DNA of 34,149 nt. Origin: JAZDMK01 sp043800975 (GTDB lineage Bacteria > Bacteroidota > Bacteroidia > Bacteroidales > JAHJDW01). Below the pieces are notes generated by a model. That model worked only from the letters and a program-made list of their open reading frames with translations, did not search any database and was not told the DNA's origin. The translations under genes were made by a program, and so were the position numbers. Each line of letters begins with the position of its first letter. Within the stretch, counting starts at the first letter, position 1. Shown here piece by piece: positions 33,025-34,149 of this stretch. Location of the stretch: assembly GCA_043800975.1 (NCBI GenBank), contig JAZDMK010000175.1:1-34149 (forward strand), written 5' to 3'.

Positions 33025-33109
33025 ACACATAGGATCATAGGCAAACATAGGCACATAATATTTGGGAAGATTGTATGTGACTATGTGTATTTTCTATGTG
33101 CCTATGTGT
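33025..33109. repeat. Inverted CATAG/CTATG repeat cluster upstream of atpB
   Basis: ACATAGGCACATA (33045-33057) and TATGTGCCTATGT (33095-33107) are perfect 13-nt reverse complements. ACACATAGG (33025-33033) also pairs with CCTATGTGT (33101-33109), and an extra TATGTGACTATGTGTA lies between. The element fills much of the 33033-33123 gap downstream of the small membrane protein gene and could end its transcript. The rest of the 32876-33123 gap is AT-rich with nothing further recognised. Confidence 0.6.
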
Positions 33110-33123
33110 TAAAAAGAATAAAA

Positions 33124-33564
33124 TTATTCCTTATCCGATTTCTCTTCCGGCTCAGGAACCTCTTTGTTCTGATGCTTTCTCCAGATACGCTTTGCCGTCA
33201 CATGATGATAGCGGCTGATAAAAAATAAAAATCCACAAACCACATACGGAATCCCAAACAACATGGCTTTTCCGTGCATCGCTTCGCCACCGTTAATGAC
33301 AAGATAAGAAGCCAGTGATATGCCGCCTGCTATCTGGATAATACCGCCCAGCGTGGCATGCGCCCATGAAAGAAGATATCCCGTGATCGACATAATCAGC
33401 ATCAGCATAAACGGCAATAACATTCGCACCGAGCCATCCATGATTTCAGTCATCCCGGCAGTAATCATGTAATAAACAAAATAGGCTGAAAACACAAGCC
33501 CTACGAAGCGTGCAATCCAGCGAAATGTAAGCGCAGTGATCCAGTTTTTTTTGTGCGGGCTCAT
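33124..33564 (-). CDS. Four-helix membrane protein of unknown function
   Basis: The 146-residue protein has four hydrophobic helices (about 13-37, 46-66, 71-90, 100-117), between a basic N-terminus (MSPHKKNW) and a highly charged tail (KRIWRKHQNKEVPEPEEKSDKE). The family is not recognised. Position just upstream of atpB recalls atpI/atpZ-like assembly proteins, but length and helix number differ and no atpI motif is seen. A promoter box at 33596-33589 and the repeat cluster after it suggest a separate transcription unit. Confidence 0.65.
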   Translation of the reverse strand: MSPHKKNWITALTFRWIARFVGLVFSAYFVYYMITAGMTEIMDGSVRMLLPFMLMLIMSITGYLLSWAHATLGGIIQIAGGISLASYLVINGGEAMHGKAMLFGIPYVVCGFLFFISRYHHVTAKRIWRKHQNKEVPEPEEKSDKE

Positions 33565-33588
33565 TTATTTTTTACAACGTTGATGTAA

Positions 33589-33596
33589 CAAAAATA
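33589..33596 (-). promoter_or_regulatory. Bacteroidota -7 box TATTTTTG for the four-helix protein
   Basis: An exact TAnnTTTG match on the reverse strand lies 24 nt before the ATG at 33564, in the 59-nt gap after the DUF3127 gene. Confidence 0.5.
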
Positions 33597-33623
33597 CAAA
33601 TTTTTGCCTGATGTTTCTCTGTT

Positions 33624-33980
33624 TTAAAATGGCAAGGGATCCATATCCGAAGGACCATTGTTGGCAAGAAACTCTTCGGTTGTATTCTGTGTTCCGGGAA
33701 CCGGATAATCGGCAGCGCCCGCCAGCTCTACCTTCCACGCTTTCACATCGGTGTACCAGCGTCCATTGTATTCGCGGCTTTCCACATCAAATTGAATGCT
33801 CAACTGATTTCCAATTTGCAGCATGGTTGGATCTGCTTTATCACCCCAGATGGAAATGCAAATCTTTTTCGGAAACTGTCCTTCTGTTTCTACAATGATA
33901 TCCTGCTTTTTCCATTCTCCGTTTTTTCCTGTCCCGGTTTGCAGAGGCAGAAGCTGTATTAGTTTTGCTGTTATTTGCAT
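33624..33980 (-). CDS. DUF3127 family protein
   Basis: The 118-residue protein matches the small DUF3127 family: a short OB-like beta-barrel with KLIQLLPLQTGTGKNGEWKKQDIIVETEGQFPKKICISIWGDKAD, IGNQLSIQFDVESREYNGRWYTDVKAWKVE, then a low-complexity tail. The tail ends SDMDPLPF, close in style to the acidic, Phe-terminated peptide of single-stranded DNA-binding proteins (DDDIPF). A nucleic-acid role is therefore a reasonable inference, but the family is uncharacterised. No exact promoter box was seen in the 33981-34061 stretch upstream. Confidence 0.8.
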   Translation of the reverse strand: MQITAKLIQLLPLQTGTGKNGEWKKQDIIVETEGQFPKKICISIWGDKADPTMLQIGNQLSIQFDVESREYNGRWYTDVKAWKVELAGAADYPVPGTQNTTEEFLANNGPSDMDPLPF

Positions 33981-34061
33981 ATTGTATTATTTAGTTTTAG
34001 TGTTTATCAATTGGTGAAGTGGCGAGCAAGCGAGTTGGTTAGATTCTATCATAATATACTT

Positions 34062-34149
34062 GAAAATTATTTGAATTCACATTAGTCTTTTCCCTACCAG
34101 TAGGGAAACTCGAATGGGTAAATAAAAAATAAGAATTCAAATAATTTTC
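34062..34149. repeat. Nested palindromic element cut by the right edge
   Basis: GAAAATTATTTGAATTC (34062-34078) and its exact reverse complement (34133-34149) flank 54 nt, and the second arm ends on the last base of the window, so the repeat may be longer. Inside, TTTCCCTAC (34089-34097) pairs perfectly with GTAGGGAAA (34100-34108). The whole could fold into one branched hairpin. It has the form of a small non-autonomous (MITE-like) element or the end of an insertion sequence; no coding frame is seen in it. Confidence 0.7.

Noticed and set aside
32718..33032. Plus-strand 104-codon open frame opposite the atpB 5' end
   Set aside because: It is antisense to the atpB signal region and then enters low-complexity AT-rich DNA; no protein features.

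Overview
The window looks like a chromosome segment of a Bacteroidota (Bacteroidetes) bacterium with moderate base composition. The evidence is: two secreted proteins ending in type IX secretion (T9SS) C-terminal sorting domains, a 2365-residue SprB-repeat adhesin, DUF4369-TlpA and DUF3127 proteins, an LpxH-type lipid A hydrolase, the Bacteroidota order atpB-atpE-atpF-atpH, and repeated use of the Bacteroidota promoter box TAnnTTTG just upstream of transcription units instead of strong Shine-Dalgarno sites. No rRNA, tRNA or CRISPR array was recognised.

Layout. 1-1172: the N-terminal two thirds of a tyrosine recombinase running off the left edge, then a non-coding stretch with four consecutive hairpins, probably the border of an accessory element. 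1173-3606: divergent tdh and kbl, which together convert threonine to glycine and acetyl-CoA. 3607-3996: a terminator, short CATAG repeats and a decayed scrap of a T9SS cargo gene. 3997-7268: a polysaccharide deacetylase converging on a secreted M14 zinc carboxypeptidase. 7387-14589: a co-directional run of DUF4369-TlpA lipoprotein, M1 metallopeptidase with a probable C-terminal beta-barrel, LpxH, DUF2784 protein, TSUP permease, then a secreted isoaspartyl peptidase/asparaginase with its own promoter. 14654-21751: the giant SprB-repeat protein. 21941-23831: dCMP deaminase and a secreted beta-helix protein, meeting a P-loop kinase tail to tail. 23899-26203: four tightly packed genes for unknown envelope proteins (two lipoproteins, a probable outer-membrane barrel, a small exported protein). 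26248-28426: divergent M20 amidohydrolase and mannose-6-phosphate isomerase with interleaved promoters. 28563-32875: a minus-strand ATP synthase cluster atpB-E-F-H whose next gene is a membrane-domain/THEP1-type NTPase fusion where atpA-atpG would be expected. 33124-34149: a small membrane protein, a DUF3127 protein and a nested palindrome cut by the right edge.

The genes are mostly envelope, secretion and central-metabolism functions. The points most worth follow-up are the membrane-NTPase fusion coupled to atpH in a split ATP synthase operon, the predicted terminator between atpE and atpF, the four-gene envelope operon, the domain inserted inside one SprB repeat, the T9SS gene relic, and the nested palindrome at the right end. 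All calls come from reading the sequence and recognising motifs; no database search was run.
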